Origin: Bacteroidota bacterium
GTDB taxonomy: Bacteria; Bacteroidota; Bacteroidia; Chitinophagales; Saprospiraceae
Length of the DNA: 36,334 nucleotides
NCBI GenBank assembly: GCA_024642705.1
Contig: JAHEAQ010000050.1
Span: forward strand, 2,244 to 38,577
Direction: 5' to 3'
Shown: in pieces, positions 8,400-17,345 of the stretch
Layout of the letters: every line of letters begins with the position of its first letter
Numbering within the stretch: position 1 is the stretch's first letter
Notes under the pieces: model-generated
Told to the model about the DNA's origin: nothing
Seen by the model: only the letters and a program-made list of their open reading frames with translations
Databases searched by the model: none
Made by a program: the position numbers and the translations under genes

Positions 8400-9527
8400 A
8401 TGCCAGTGAAGTTTACTGAAATAACTGTTTTTATAGTAATTTTTCTATTTCTATTTTTTGGCTTATTTCTCATCACTTACAGAAAAGGAAATAGGTTAAG
8501 TAAAAATTTATTAGGTTTATTTTTTTGGGCTCTTGGGTTCTCAGTATTAGACATTTGGCTTTCCTCCGCAGGATTTTATAACCAATATCCCCAGTATAAC
8601 TTTATTTTGAATTTTTTTCCATTGGTTTATGGACCATTGCTGTTTTTATTGACGAAATCAGTTACTCAGGGCAATTTTAAAATCAAATTTTATGAAATTT
8701 TGCATTTTGTCCCATTAATTATTGCAGTAACGATTTTCTTTTTTGCATTTCATATTCTCGACCTTGAAAGCAAAAAATTATTTTTAGAAAAAGCAAAGGT
8801 GGAGAATGTGATTTCACCTTTGATATCAATTATTGTTTTTATTACAATATCTGTGTACCTCCTATTGAGTTTGCTTAGGGTAAAAAGATACAGGTCAGAA
8901 ATTCGTGAAAAAGTATCAAATATTGATCAAATTAATTTGGGTTGGCTAAACCACACATTAATTGGGTTTTCAATTATTATGATTTTGTCCATATTGGTTC
9001 AAATTATAAATAATATCAGCATTAATGTATGGTGGTTGCATCTATTGTTACTGATTTTACTCTCAGGCATGTTAATTTTTATAATGAGTTCGATTGTTAG
9101 AGGGTTAAAGTCAGATGTATTATTTGAAGAGTCTTCTAAATTCCGAATGGAATTGATACAAAAAGAAAAAATCCAAATTGAATCTGCTAAAATAGCATTA
9201 TTAGAGAAATTCTTAAATAGTGAAAAGCCCTTCCTAGATCCATCTATAAATTTAACGGATTTGGCTGAAAAATTGAATATGTCATCTAAAGAATTATCTC
9301 AAACCATCAATCATGGGATGAGTAAATCATTTTTTGACTTGATTAATATGCACAGAATCAAATATTTTCAGAATATTTTTTTGCATAATAAAGACGAAAA
9401 ACTAACCATATTGGAAGCGATGTATGCTTCAGGATTTAATTCTAAATCATCGTTTAATACCGCATTTAAAAAGCATTCAGGTACGACTCCATCTGAATGG
9501 AAGAAAAAGAATGTAGTCTCGAAATAG
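8400..9527 (+). CDS. Membrane-anchored AraC-type HTH protein
   Basis: 375 residues. About seven hydrophobic segments fill residues 5-240 (for example ITVFIVIFLFLFFGLFLITY and LLLILLSGMLIFIM). A short linker and a C-terminal AraC helix-turn-helix domain follow (about 285-370, with NLTDLAEKLNMSSKELSQTI and YASGFNSKSSFNTAFKKHSG). This architecture is frequent in Bacteroidota and is thought to sense signals at the membrane while binding DNA directly. It stands 97 nt downstream of the cupin-AraC gene on the same strand and 145 nt before the Lnt-like gene. Whether it controls either neighbour cannot be told from the sequence. Confidence 0.82.
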   Translation: MPVKFTEITVFIVIFLFLFFGLFLITYRKGNRLSKNLLGLFFWALGFSVLDIWLSSAGFYNQYPQYNFILNFFPLVYGPLLFLLTKSVTQGNFKIKFYEILHFVPLIIAVTIFFFAFHILDLESKKLFLEKAKVENVISPLISIIVFITISVYLLLSLLRVKRYRSEIREKVSNIDQINLGWLNHTLIGFSIIMILSILVQIINNISINVWWLHLLLLILLSGMLIFIMSSIVRGLKSDVLFEESSKFRMELIQKEKIQIESAKIALLEKFLNSEKPFLDPSINLTDLAEKLNMSSKELSQTINHGMSKSFFDLINMHRIKYFQNIFLHNKDEKLTILEAMYASGFNSKSSFNTAFKKHSGTTPSEWKKKNVVSK

Positions 9528-9672
9528 AGATGTGATAAAGTACGACATTCATAAAGGAAGAAATTAGTACTATTTTTATTCTAGATAATTGGTACGACTT
9601 TGTAAAGTCAGTCGAAATTGGTATTGACATATTTTAGTTTTGAATCGTTTTATAATCAGTAAAAATATATTC

Positions 9673-11277
9673 ATGAAGTTTTTTACCTCAAAATCAAAGA
9701 CCAATTTTATTTTACTCTTTATTGCATTTGTAAGTGGCATTTTATTATCCTCGAAATGGTCCGTTATGATTATGCCTTGGATTCACTTTACGGTTTTGTT
9801 GAGATTTTTTAGAACCAATAACTGGAAAGGATATTTGTTGGCTATACCAATTTTATCCTTAGCATCCATAATTGGCAATTATGGAGTTTTCCCAATGGAT
9901 ATAAAATCATTGATAATTTTCATGGTTGTAATCAATACGATTGGGTTAATACCATACGTAATAGAACGTTTTTGTTATAATCAAATTAATGGATGGGTAA
10001 AGACATTATTTTTCCCTGTAATTTTAACAACATTTATATTCTTATTAGATCAAGGACCTCAAGGGTCTTGGGGGAATATTGCTTATACCCAATATGGAAT
10101 AAAACCACTTATCCAGATTGCATCAATTACTGGCATTTATGGTATTAATTTTCTATTTTATTGGTTTGCTTCCAGTATTATTTATTGGGTTGAACAAAAA
10201 AATAGTGGTGATCTAATTTCAAGGTGGAATTTTGCAATGCCTGTTGTTTTTTTTATTTGCATTTGTTTTGGAATTTTTCGTTTGAATAGTGATTCTAATG
10301 TTAAAAGTCAGGTTGTTGTAAGTGCAATAACCATCGATAATCCTGAAGTCATAGAAGAAATGTATTCCGTCGAAACAGGAAAAACATTAAAGATGCCAAA
10401 AGAAGTTTCCCAAAGTGATCCAATTCTTGGGGAATTTCAAATTGGGATGAATGCTTTTATGGCTGACCCAGAAAATCCTAAATTTTCAAGTGTTTACCTT
10501 AAAATGGATGAAGTTTTAGAGGAATATTTTGAGGCAACAAAAAATGCCGTGGAGCAAGGAGCTAAAATAATTACTTGGTCAGAAGCTACAATAATGGATT
10601 TGAAAAATCGGGAAAAAATTACAGCCGATAAAGTTTCTCATTTTGCGGATGAAATGGATATTTATTTGTTCTTTCCAACTGCGGTTTTTCATCCCGAGAA
10701 AGTTGGTAAAGAATCAAAATTCATGGAAAACAAAGTACTTACATTTGGACCAGATGGAGCTTTGCTAAATACATATTTCAAAAATATTCCAGTCATGGGA
10801 ATTGAGCCTTCATTTCCTGGTGATGGAACAATCCCAATTATTGAGACCGAATTTGGGAATTTATCTCCTATTATATGTTTTGATGCAGATCATGCCGGCT
10901 TAATAAGTCAAATTGGCAAATCTGGAACAGATATGCTTGTAGTTCCCACAGGCGACTGGAAGGACATTAGCCCAGCTCATACTTATATGGCTGCTGTGAG
11001 ATGCATTGAAAATGGAGTGTCTATGTTAAAATCTGCAAGCAATGGACTGAGTGCTGTAATCGATGACAAAGGAAGGATTTTGGATTCTTATGATTATTTT
11101 GATGGTGAAAAAATAAAGTCACTTGTTTATACTATGAATATTTCAACTTCAAAGACTTTTTATAATGTGACAGCACCATTATTTGGATTGCTAATTCAGG
11201 TATCATCATTAATGATCATAATCTATTCAATAATCAATTTTTTCATTCAAAGGAAAAAACTAAAAGTTCAAGCATAG
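9673..11277 (+). CDS. lnt: Apolipoprotein N-acyltransferase-like CN hydrolase
   Basis: Six or so N-terminal membrane helices are followed by a carbon-nitrogen hydrolase domain and a final helix near the C-terminus, the Lnt layout. The catalytic triad is visible as Glu304 (WSEAT), Lys370 (YFKNIP) and Cys402 (IICFDADHAG), numbering from the ATG at 9673. The segment GSWGNIAYTQYG before the fifth helix is also typical. Lnt adds the third acyl chain to lipoproteins after Lgt and signal peptidase II. I chose ATG 9673; a TTG at 9640 would add 11 residues. The residue after the Cys-Phe is Asp, where E. coli has Glu (CYE), so a related acyltransferase is possible. Confidence 0.78.
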   Translation: MKFFTSKSKTNFILLFIAFVSGILLSSKWSVMIMPWIHFTVLLRFFRTNNWKGYLLAIPILSLASIIGNYGVFPMDIKSLIIFMVVINTIGLIPYVIERFCYNQINGWVKTLFFPVILTTFIFLLDQGPQGSWGNIAYTQYGIKPLIQIASITGIYGINFLFYWFASSIIYWVEQKNSGDLISRWNFAMPVVFFICICFGIFRLNSDSNVKSQVVVSAITIDNPEVIEEMYSVETGKTLKMPKEVSQSDPILGEFQIGMNAFMADPENPKFSSVYLKMDEVLEEYFEATKNAVEQGAKIITWSEATIMDLKNREKITADKVSHFADEMDIYLFFPTAVFHPEKVGKESKFMENKVLTFGPDGALLNTYFKNIPVMGIEPSFPGDGTIPIIETEFGNLSPIICFDADHAGLISQIGKSGTDMLVVPTGDWKDISPAHTYMAAVRCIENGVSMLKSASNGLSAVIDDKGRILDSYDYFDGEKIKSLVYTMNISTSKTFYNVTAPLFGLLIQVSSLMIIIYSIINFFIQRKKLKVQA

Positions 11278-11310
11278 ATTTAGAAATTGATTTTTATTTG
11301 GGAATTATTT

Positions 11311-11332
11311 AGGGAAAAAAGTCCCTTGATTT
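11311..11332 (+). terminator. Weak hairpin after the Lnt-like gene
   Basis: AGGGA (11311-11315) and TCCCT (11322-11326) form a 5-bp stem with a 6-nt loop, followed by TGATTTT. It is short, so it is a candidate terminator only. Confidence 0.3.
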
Positions 11333-11411
11333 TAGAATACATTGTTTCTTTATTGCTTCTAATTATTACTATTCAATTACAAGTCTTACTTTTGTACTAT
11401 AAAATACGATT

Positions 11412-11567
11412 ATGAAGTTTTTAATTTTAGGAGCAATCGCTTATTTGTTTTATCGACTGTATTATGCCCCGAAAAAATTGCAAAAAGGTTCTGACGACTT
11501 TCCTCAGCAAAGACAACGTCAAAAAGAGGAACAAAATGACTATACAGACTATGAAGAATTAGAATGA
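11412..11567 (+). CDS. DUF4834-like small membrane protein
   Basis: A 51-residue frame. It opens with MKFLILGAIAYLFYRLYYAP, a single membrane helix with a tyrosine/arginine boundary, and continues into a polar tail rich in Gln, Lys and Glu that ends NDYTDYEELE. The size, the N-terminal helix and the closing 'DYEE' acidic motif match the DUF4834 micro-proteins of Bacteroidota, whose function is unknown. Its TGA overlaps the ATG of the pseudouridine synthase gene (ATGA at 11564-11567), which indicates translational coupling and supports the frame as real. Confidence 0.7.
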   Translation: MKFLILGAIAYLFYRLYYAPKKLQKGSDDFPQQRQRQKEEQNDYTDYEELE

Positions 11568-12280
11568 ACACAGAAGAAGTAAGTAGTAGTATAATATTTG
11601 AAGACGACTTTTTTTTAATTGCAAATAAACCCTCTGGAATAGCTGCTCAAGAAGACAAATCTGAAGATCATTCATTTTTTCATTTGCTAACAGAATATTG
11701 CGATGGAAATTTGTTTCTTGTTCACCGCTTGGATAGACCGACTAGCGGTATAATGATTTTCGCAAAGAGCAAAAAGTCTGCAGCATATTATAGTTCCTTA
11801 TTGGGCACTTCCAAAATAGAAAAAACTTATTTGGCAGCAGTAAACAAAGCGCCCGATTCAAAAGAAGGAGTGTTGAACCATTATTTATTTCATGATTCAA
11901 AGCTTAGAAAAAGTTTTGTGACTAATAAGAAAAATAAACAAGCGAAATTGGCTTCTTTATTTTATAAAACCATTGATCAAAGCGAGCATTATTGCTTATT
12001 GGAAATCAAACTCTCATCGGGCCGTTTCCATCAAATTAGATCCCAATTAAGTGCCATTGGCTCACCTATCAAAGGAGATGTAAAATATGGTGCAAGAAGA
12101 TCAAATAAAGATAGAAGCATAAATTTGCATTCCAGCAAATTGACTTTTCCATTCCAACACACGGAAGAGTCAATTTCTGTAAATGCATCGGTTCCTAATG
12201 AGCCCTTATGGAGCGCTTTTGCTGTTAATAATCCTTTAATTCTACAGAATAATTACGAAATATGGAAGAACAAAACATAA
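11564..12280 (+). CDS. RluA-family RNA pseudouridine synthase
   Basis: A 238-residue stand-alone catalytic domain of the RluA/RluD/TruC type, which isomerises uridine in rRNA or tRNA. The catalytic aspartate is Asp57 in FLVHRLDRPTSG, and the second family motif appears as LSSGRFHQIRSQLS. There is no N-terminal S4 domain, so it resembles TruC or the short Bacteroidota RluA paralogues rather than RluD; the exact target base is not predictable. It overlaps the preceding DUF4834-like gene by 4 nt and the following thiL by 19 nt, so the three genes form one transcription unit. Confidence 0.87.
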   Translation: MNTEEVSSSIIFEDDFFLIANKPSGIAAQEDKSEDHSFFHLLTEYCDGNLFLVHRLDRPTSGIMIFAKSKKSAAYYSSLLGTSKIEKTYLAAVNKAPDSKEGVLNHYLFHDSKLRKSFVTNKKNKQAKLASLFYKTIDQSEHYCLLEIKLSSGRFHQIRSQLSAIGSPIKGDVKYGARRSNKDRSINLHSSKLTFPFQHTEESISVNASVPNEPLWSAFAVNNPLILQNNYEIWKNKT

Positions 12281-13299
12281 AAAGAACAGATGTCAATGAA
12301 TTGGGGGAATTTGGTTTAATCGAGCACATTACTAAATATTTTATTGATATACAGGATAGCACCATTAAAGGTATTGGCGACGATGCAGCAGTTATTTTTG
12401 AACCGGAACTAGCTACTGTAGTTTCCACAGATATGTTGGTGGAAGGAATACATTTTGATTTGATGTACAGTCCACTCAAGCATTTAGGATATAAGGCGAT
12501 TGTGGTCAATTTGTCAGATATTTACGCAATGAATGCTGTTCCTACGCAGGTTACAGTTTCAGTGGCTATTTCCAATAGATTTTCGGTGGAATCCATGGAT
12601 GAATTGTATGCAGGAATGTTAGCAGCATGCGAATTTTATAAAGTTGATTTAGTTGGGGGGGACACCACCTCATCACCCAAGGGTATGATTCTTTCTGTAA
12701 CAGCTATTGGGCATGCTAAAAAAGAAGATATTGTTTACAGAAATACAGCAAAGCCAGGAGATATAATTTGTGTTTCTGGAGATTTAGGCGCTGCATATAT
12801 TGGACTTCAAATATTGGAAAGAGAAAAACAACTTTTTCTAAGTAATCCTGATTTGAAAACTGATTTAGAAGACCAGGAATATATAATTGGAAGGCAACTA
12901 AAACCAGAAGCAAGATGGGATATTGTCAAAGCTTTTAAAAGTGCAGGATTGATTCCAACTTCAATGATAGATATTTCTGATGGATTGGCTTCTGAGATAT
13001 TCCATATCTGCAAACAATCGAAAGTGGGGGCTGTTATTGAAGAATCAAAAATTCCTTTACACCCGGATACTGAAACAATGGCGTTAAAATTTCAAATTGA
13101 TCCAGTTACTTGCGCTTTAAACGGAGGAGAAGATTATGAATTATTATTTACAATTGACCCTTCTGATCTTGGGAAGGTAAGGACAATGGATGATATTTTT
13201 ATTATTGGGGATATCGTGGAAGCAGAGCAAGGAATAAAACTGAAAACGACGGGAGGGAATTTTCATACCATCAAGGCTCAGGGATGGAAGCATTTCTAG
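12262..13299 (+). CDS. thiL: Thiamine-monophosphate kinase
   Basis: ThiL phosphorylates thiamine monophosphate to thiamine diphosphate, the active cofactor. This 345-residue AIR-synthase-fold protein has the N-terminal GIGDDAAVI metal/substrate motif, the VSTDMLVEGIHFD segment, the glycine-rich DLVGGDTTSSPKG and the C-terminal MIDISDGLASE and LNGGEDYELLFT motifs. Length is normal for the family. Its start lies inside the 3' end of the pseudouridine synthase gene, with a 19-nt overlap in another frame. No other thiamine gene is nearby and no TPP riboswitch was seen. Confidence 0.95.
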   Translation: MEEQNIKRTDVNELGEFGLIEHITKYFIDIQDSTIKGIGDDAAVIFEPELATVVSTDMLVEGIHFDLMYSPLKHLGYKAIVVNLSDIYAMNAVPTQVTVSVAISNRFSVESMDELYAGMLAACEFYKVDLVGGDTTSSPKGMILSVTAIGHAKKEDIVYRNTAKPGDIICVSGDLGAAYIGLQILEREKQLFLSNPDLKTDLEDQEYIIGRQLKPEARWDIVKAFKSAGLIPTSMIDISDGLASEIFHICKQSKVGAVIEESKIPLHPDTETMALKFQIDPVTCALNGGEDYELLFTIDPSDLGKVRTMDDIFIIGDIVEAEQGIKLKTTGGNFHTIKAQGWKHF

Positions 13300-13432
13300 G
13301 ATATGAAAATAAATGAAGTAATTTATTTATAAAATTATAAAATGGTGACTTGTGGAAAGAAAAGAAAAAATGCTTTATCAAAAACCGTTTTAGTATTATA
13401 TTGTTACTTTGAAGAATTAAAAAAATAAAAAG

Positions 13433-14353
13433 ATGGAATCTACAAGAAGAAAATTTATGCAAAATTCAGGGCTTGGAATAGCTGCATTATTGGTTGCACC
13501 TTATGCTAAAGCATACAACAACAATAAGGTGTTGAGCCTTCCAGATGGTAACTTTGAAATGTTGAGAAATAATGTGGGATTTTTCACTGGCCAAGGAGGA
13601 ACCATTGGATGGTTAGTCAATAAAAGTGGAATTGCGGTAGTAGATTCTCAGTTTCCTGCAAGTGCAGCTGAATTGATAAGTGAAATACAAAAGCAGGGGG
13701 AAAGAAGATTCGATTTATTGATAAATACACATCATCATGGAGACCACACAGGCGGAAATATTGCATTTAAGGATATAGTCGATCAAGTAACTGCGCATGA
13801 AAATTCCAAAATCAATCAAATGAAAGTTGCGGTAGACAGAAATGCAGAAGACAAACAACTTTATCCTGATACTACTTTTACGGACAATTGGATGGCAAAG
13901 ATTGGTGATGAATCAATAAGCTGCAGTTATCATGGACAAGGTCATACGAATGGAGATATTTTCACCCATTTTGAGAATGCAAATATTGTCCATATGGGAG
14001 ATTTGGTTTTCAACAGGAGGTTTCCTTACATCGACAAATCAGCTGGAGCAAACATAGCAAATTGGGTTAAAGTTTTGGATAAATCGACATCGATGTTCGA
14101 TAATGAAACCATATTTATTTTTGGGCATTCCGGCGAAGGGTATAACATCACAGGAACAAAAGAGGATATAAATGCATTCAAGAACTATCTTGAAAAATTA
14201 CTAATGCATACTTCATCAGCGCTTAAAGCTGGAAAATCATTGGATGAAATGAAGGCAGAAACAAAAATGATTCCTGGAGCTCCTGAATGGACGGGAGATG
14301 GAATTGAAAGAAGCCTAGATGCTGCTTATCTTGAATTAACAGAAGGAAAATAA
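13433..14353 (+). CDS. Tat-exported metallo-beta-lactamase-fold hydrolase
   Basis: 306 residues. The N-terminus ESTRRKFMQNSGLGIAALLV has a twin-arginine motif followed by a mild hydrophobic stretch, pointing to export of a folded protein by Tat. The zinc site is clear: NTHHHGDHTGGN (His100, His102, Asp104, His105), then HGQGHTNGD, the aspartate in HMGDLVFN and a final histidine in FGHSGEG. The arrangement resembles the MBL proteins next to quinoprotein and SoxH-type systems rather than true beta-lactamases. The substrate is unknown. An OsmC gene follows after 6 nt, so the pair is probably cotranscribed. Confidence 0.83.
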   Translation: MESTRRKFMQNSGLGIAALLVAPYAKAYNNNKVLSLPDGNFEMLRNNVGFFTGQGGTIGWLVNKSGIAVVDSQFPASAAELISEIQKQGERRFDLLINTHHHGDHTGGNIAFKDIVDQVTAHENSKINQMKVAVDRNAEDKQLYPDTTFTDNWMAKIGDESISCSYHGQGHTNGDIFTHFENANIVHMGDLVFNRRFPYIDKSAGANIANWVKVLDKSTSMFDNETIFIFGHSGEGYNITGTKEDINAFKNYLEKLLMHTSSALKAGKSLDEMKAETKMIPGAPEWTGDGIERSLDAAYLELTEGK

Positions 14354-14359
14354 AATAGA

Positions 14360-14779
14360 ATGTCAAAAGTAAATATGAAGCGCGTAAATGACAAAGTTCA
14401 TTTTCGCGCTTATAATAGCACAGGAAATATAGTGTCAATGGACGGATCGCCAAAAATTGGTGGTGAAAATAAAGGTGTAAGGCCTATGGAATTGCTTTTG
14501 ATGGCTTTTGCTGGTTGCAGTTCTATCGATATTGTTTCTATTCTTGCAAAAATGAGACAGAATTTGAAGGATTTAGACGTTGAAGTAGAAGGTTTTCGAG
14601 AGGAAGGAGCAATTCCTGCAGTTTTTACAAAAATTCATATTCATTACAAATTGAGTGGTGACCTTAAAGAAGATAAAGTTGTTCAAGCAATTGAAATGTC
14701 TCTTGATAAATATTGTAGTGTTTCCAAAATGCTTGAAAAAGCAGCGGAAATTACGCATAGTTATGAAATCACGAATTAA
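14360..14779 (+). CDS. OsmC/Ohr-family thiol peroxidase
   Basis: A 139-residue OsmC-fold protein. Two conserved cysteines are present, Cys53 in AFAGCSSIDIV and Cys119 in DKYCSVSKML, the pair that forms the redox-active disulfide in OsmC/Ohr proteins that reduce organic hydroperoxides. The preceding RPMELLLMA is the usual helix start. It belongs to the cytoplasmic YhfA/OsmC-like branch common in Bacteroidota rather than classical Ohr. It follows the metallo-hydrolase gene by 6 nt and is followed by a long non-coding leader. Confidence 0.88.
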   Translation: MSKVNMKRVNDKVHFRAYNSTGNIVSMDGSPKIGGENKGVRPMELLLMAFAGCSSIDIVSILAKMRQNLKDLDVEVEGFREEGAIPAVFTKIHIHYKLSGDLKEDKVVQAIEMSLDKYCSVSKMLEKAAEITHSYEITN

Positions 14780-15092
14780 ATTATTTTAGAATATTTAGTT
14801 CCATTCACTCGAACATTATTTTTTATAGAAATGTTATTTCGGAAGTGAATATGTCATTGTTTTCTGTATTAATCTTATGGTACTTTCATGGAAAAATAAT
14901 CCGTTAAATAATTCTGTTAAAAATTAACTTTTTACCTTAGTGCTTTCTTTAAATCAGGTAGCTATTAAATTATAATTTATGAGGATGCTTTTTGAAATGA
15001 TTTAAGCAAATAATTTCCTCTGATTTTCTAATTAATATTTAAATAAAAAAAGTGGGCCTGGACCAATACAATGCACTCAATTTAAGAAGATA
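14780..15092 (+). promoter_or_regulatory. 313-nt untranslated stretch before metZ
   Basis: There is no gene here. Two foldable pieces are visible. The first is ATTCACT (14803-14809) with AGTGAAT (14844-14850), enclosing AACAT/ATGTT. The second is GAGGA-TGCTT (14981-14990), whose two parts pair with AAGCA (15004-15008) and TCCTC (15016-15020). The second lies in what would be the metZ 5' leader. Neither matches a riboswitch family I can recognise, and the SAM-II core was looked for and not found. Confidence 0.35.
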
Positions 15093-16259
15093 ATGAAGTT
15101 TGAGACTAAAGCTATAAGAATCCAAAGTGACCGAACCAGTCAGCAAGAACATAGTACTCCTATATATCCTACCTCTAGTTTTGTATTTGAATCTGCAGAG
15201 CAAATGGCTGAAGTATTTGGAGGTGAAATGGAAGGTAATATTTATTCAAGATTTACAAACCCAAGTGTAAGGGAATTTGAGTTAAAAATTGCTGCATTAG
15301 AGGAAACCGAGGATGCTATAGCGACAGCAAGTGGAATGTCAGCAATTTTTGCAAGTTTGGTGGCTTTTCTTAAAGTTGGGGATCATTTGCTGATTTCCAG
15401 GGCAGTTTTTGGTAGTACATATAAAATGATGGACAATTACTTGACTGGTTTTGGGATAGAATATACTTTTATCAGTCCTTCTCAAGACATTGATAATTGG
15501 GATGAATTGGTGAAACCGAATACGAAAATGTTGTTTATTGAAACACCATCAAATCCTGGATTATTTATCTACGATTTGGAAAAAGTATCGAAATGGAGCA
15601 AAAAGCATGAACTTTTGCTTAATGTGGATAATTGTTTTGCAACCCCTTACCTTCAGCGACCTAAATATTTTGGTGCTGACATCATAGTACATTCGGCTAC
15701 TAAATTCATCGATGGGCAGGGAAGAGTTCTGGGAGGTGTAGTGGCAGGATCAAAAGAAATTGTTGAAAAAGTTTTTGCTTTTGTGCGAAATGCAGGACCA
15801 TCTTTATCCCCTTTTAATGCTTGGATATTATCAAAAAGTTTGGAAACATTGGCAGTACGAATGGATAGGCATTGTGAAAATGCTTTAAAACTTGCTGAAA
15901 AATTACAAGCTCATCCGAAGATTAATAAGGTTAACTATCCTTTTCTGAAAGACCATCCCCAGTATTTAATTGCTAAAAAACAAATGAGTCAGGGTGGGGG
16001 AATTGTTACTTTTGAATTAAAAGGAGGTATTGATGCAGGAAGGAAATTTTTAAACAACTTGAAACTATTATCTTTGACAGCAAATCTTGGCGATTCAAGA
16101 ACCATTGCTTCACATCCAGCTACTACAACACATGCAAAATTATCTGAAGAGGAACGGCATGAGCTTGGAATAAGTCCTGGGTTGATTCGAATATCTGTAG
16201 GATTAGAGCATATTGATGATATTTCTGAGGACATTATGCAATCCCTAACCAATATCTAA
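15093..16259 (+). CDS. metZ: O-succinylhomoserine sulfhydrylase
   Basis: A PLP-dependent Cys/Met metabolism enzyme of 388 residues. The PLP lysine is Lys204 in HSATKFIDGQGRVLGG; the 'IDGQGR' continuation is characteristic of MetZ and separates it from cystathionine gamma-synthase (usually 'LNGHSD'). Other family signatures are YSRFTNPSVREFE, ATASGMSAI and the C-terminal SLGDSRTIASHPATTTH-like segment, here NLGDSRTIASHPATTTH. It makes homocysteine directly from an acylated homoserine and sulfide. It has a long leader and is followed by an unrelated lipoprotein gene. Confidence 0.9.
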   Translation: MKFETKAIRIQSDRTSQQEHSTPIYPTSSFVFESAEQMAEVFGGEMEGNIYSRFTNPSVREFELKIAALEETEDAIATASGMSAIFASLVAFLKVGDHLLISRAVFGSTYKMMDNYLTGFGIEYTFISPSQDIDNWDELVKPNTKMLFIETPSNPGLFIYDLEKVSKWSKKHELLLNVDNCFATPYLQRPKYFGADIIVHSATKFIDGQGRVLGGVVAGSKEIVEKVFAFVRNAGPSLSPFNAWILSKSLETLAVRMDRHCENALKLAEKLQAHPKINKVNYPFLKDHPQYLIAKKQMSQGGGIVTFELKGGIDAGRKFLNNLKLLSLTANLGDSRTIASHPATTTHAKLSEEERHELGISPGLIRISVGLEHIDDISEDIMQSLTNI

Positions 16260-16310
16260 TATTTTGGTAACGTTGTACTTATTGTTAATTGCAACAAACC
16301 TTTTTATCTT

Positions 16311-17345
16311 ATGAAAGTAATTTTATTGATTGTTATAAGTTTAATTTTAAGTTCTGCATGCAGCACTACTAAGGATCGTATTTTTCCGATAGAAAAAGTT
16401 TCCCAATTAACAGATTATAGCAATATAGATTCTTGGGCTGCTTCTCCATTTAAAGTAGATAACGCAGATGAGTGTCCATCTCCAAATTTTGTAAATAATC
16501 AAGAAAATGCCGAAGCGGATGTATTCTTTGTCCATCCGACAACTTATACCACAAACAAAGGTGAAATAACTTGGAATGCAGATATTTCAGATGCAAAATT
16601 GAATAAAAAAACAGATGAAGGTACCATATTATTTCAAGCTAGTGTTTTCAATGGTGCAGGAAGGATATTCGCCCCAAGGTACAGACAAGCGCATATCAAT
16701 GTTTTTTATCTTAAAAGCCCAGATCAGAAGGACTCAGCAAAAAAAGCATTGGATTTGGCATATGAAGATGTAAAAGCCTCATTTGAATATTATTTGGAAA
16801 ATTATAATAATGGGCGGCCTATCATAATTGCTAGCCATAGTCAGGGAACACTGCATGCAGTTAGGTTGATCAATGATTTTTTTGAAGGAAAAGAATTGAT
16901 GGAACAATTGGTGGTCGCGTATCTTATAGGGATGCCCATAAGGGAAGATACTTTTGAGACATTGAAACCATGCAAGGATAAGGATGATATTGATTGTTTT
17001 AATAGTTGGAGATCATATCAACGTGGATACTTGCCAAAATATCATGAGGCCAATAGCAATATAATTGTCACCAATCCCTTGAGTTGGACAAGAGATCATA
17101 AATATGTTCCAAAGGAAGAAAATGATGGTACATTATTGTTCAAATTCAACAAAGGATTAAAACCTAATATCGTGGATGCTCAGATTTATGAAGATCATCT
17201 TTGGATAAATAAACCAAAATTTAGGGGAAGTGCATTTGTTACATTTAAGAATTACCATATTGCAGATTATAATTTATTTTATGCTGATATTAGAGCAAAT
17301 GCAGTGGATAGGGTAAATACGTTTTTAGAAAAGAGTAAAGAATAA
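16311..17345 (+). CDS. DUF3089 alpha/beta-hydrolase-like lipoprotein
   Basis: 344 residues. A lipobox (LSSAC, Cys17) marks it as a lipoprotein, so it depends on Lgt and Lnt for maturation. Positions 70-80 (ADVFFVHPTTYTT) and Ser177 in IASHSQGTLHA (GxSxG-like nucleophile elbow, here HSQGT) match DUF3089, a serine-hydrolase-fold family of unknown substrate. The segment ARYRQAH-like APRYRQAHINVFYL is also family-typical. Its stop is immediately followed by the histidine kinase start (no gap), which implies cotranscription with the kinase and TonB receptor. Confidence 0.82.
   Translation: MKVILLIVISLILSSACSTTKDRIFPIEKVSQLTDYSNIDSWAASPFKVDNADECPSPNFVNNQENAEADVFFVHPTTYTTNKGEITWNADISDAKLNKKTDEGTILFQASVFNGAGRIFAPRYRQAHINVFYLKSPDQKDSAKKALDLAYEDVKASFEYYLENYNNGRPIIIASHSQGTLHAVRLINDFFEGKELMEQLVVAYLIGMPIREDTFETLKPCKDKDDIDCFNSWRSYQRGYLPKYHEANSNIIVTNPLSWTRDHKYVPKEENDGTLLFKFNKGLKPNIVDAQIYEDHLWINKPKFRGSAFVTFKNYHIADYNLFYADIRANAVDRVNTFLEKSKE

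Noticed and set aside
14803-14850. Terminator after the OsmC gene
   Set aside because: The stem is interrupted and no T tract follows it.
14930-15092. SAM-II riboswitch before metZ
   Set aside because: The P1 helix plus the GATTTAA...GCTAAA-type pseudoknot core could not be laid on this sequence.
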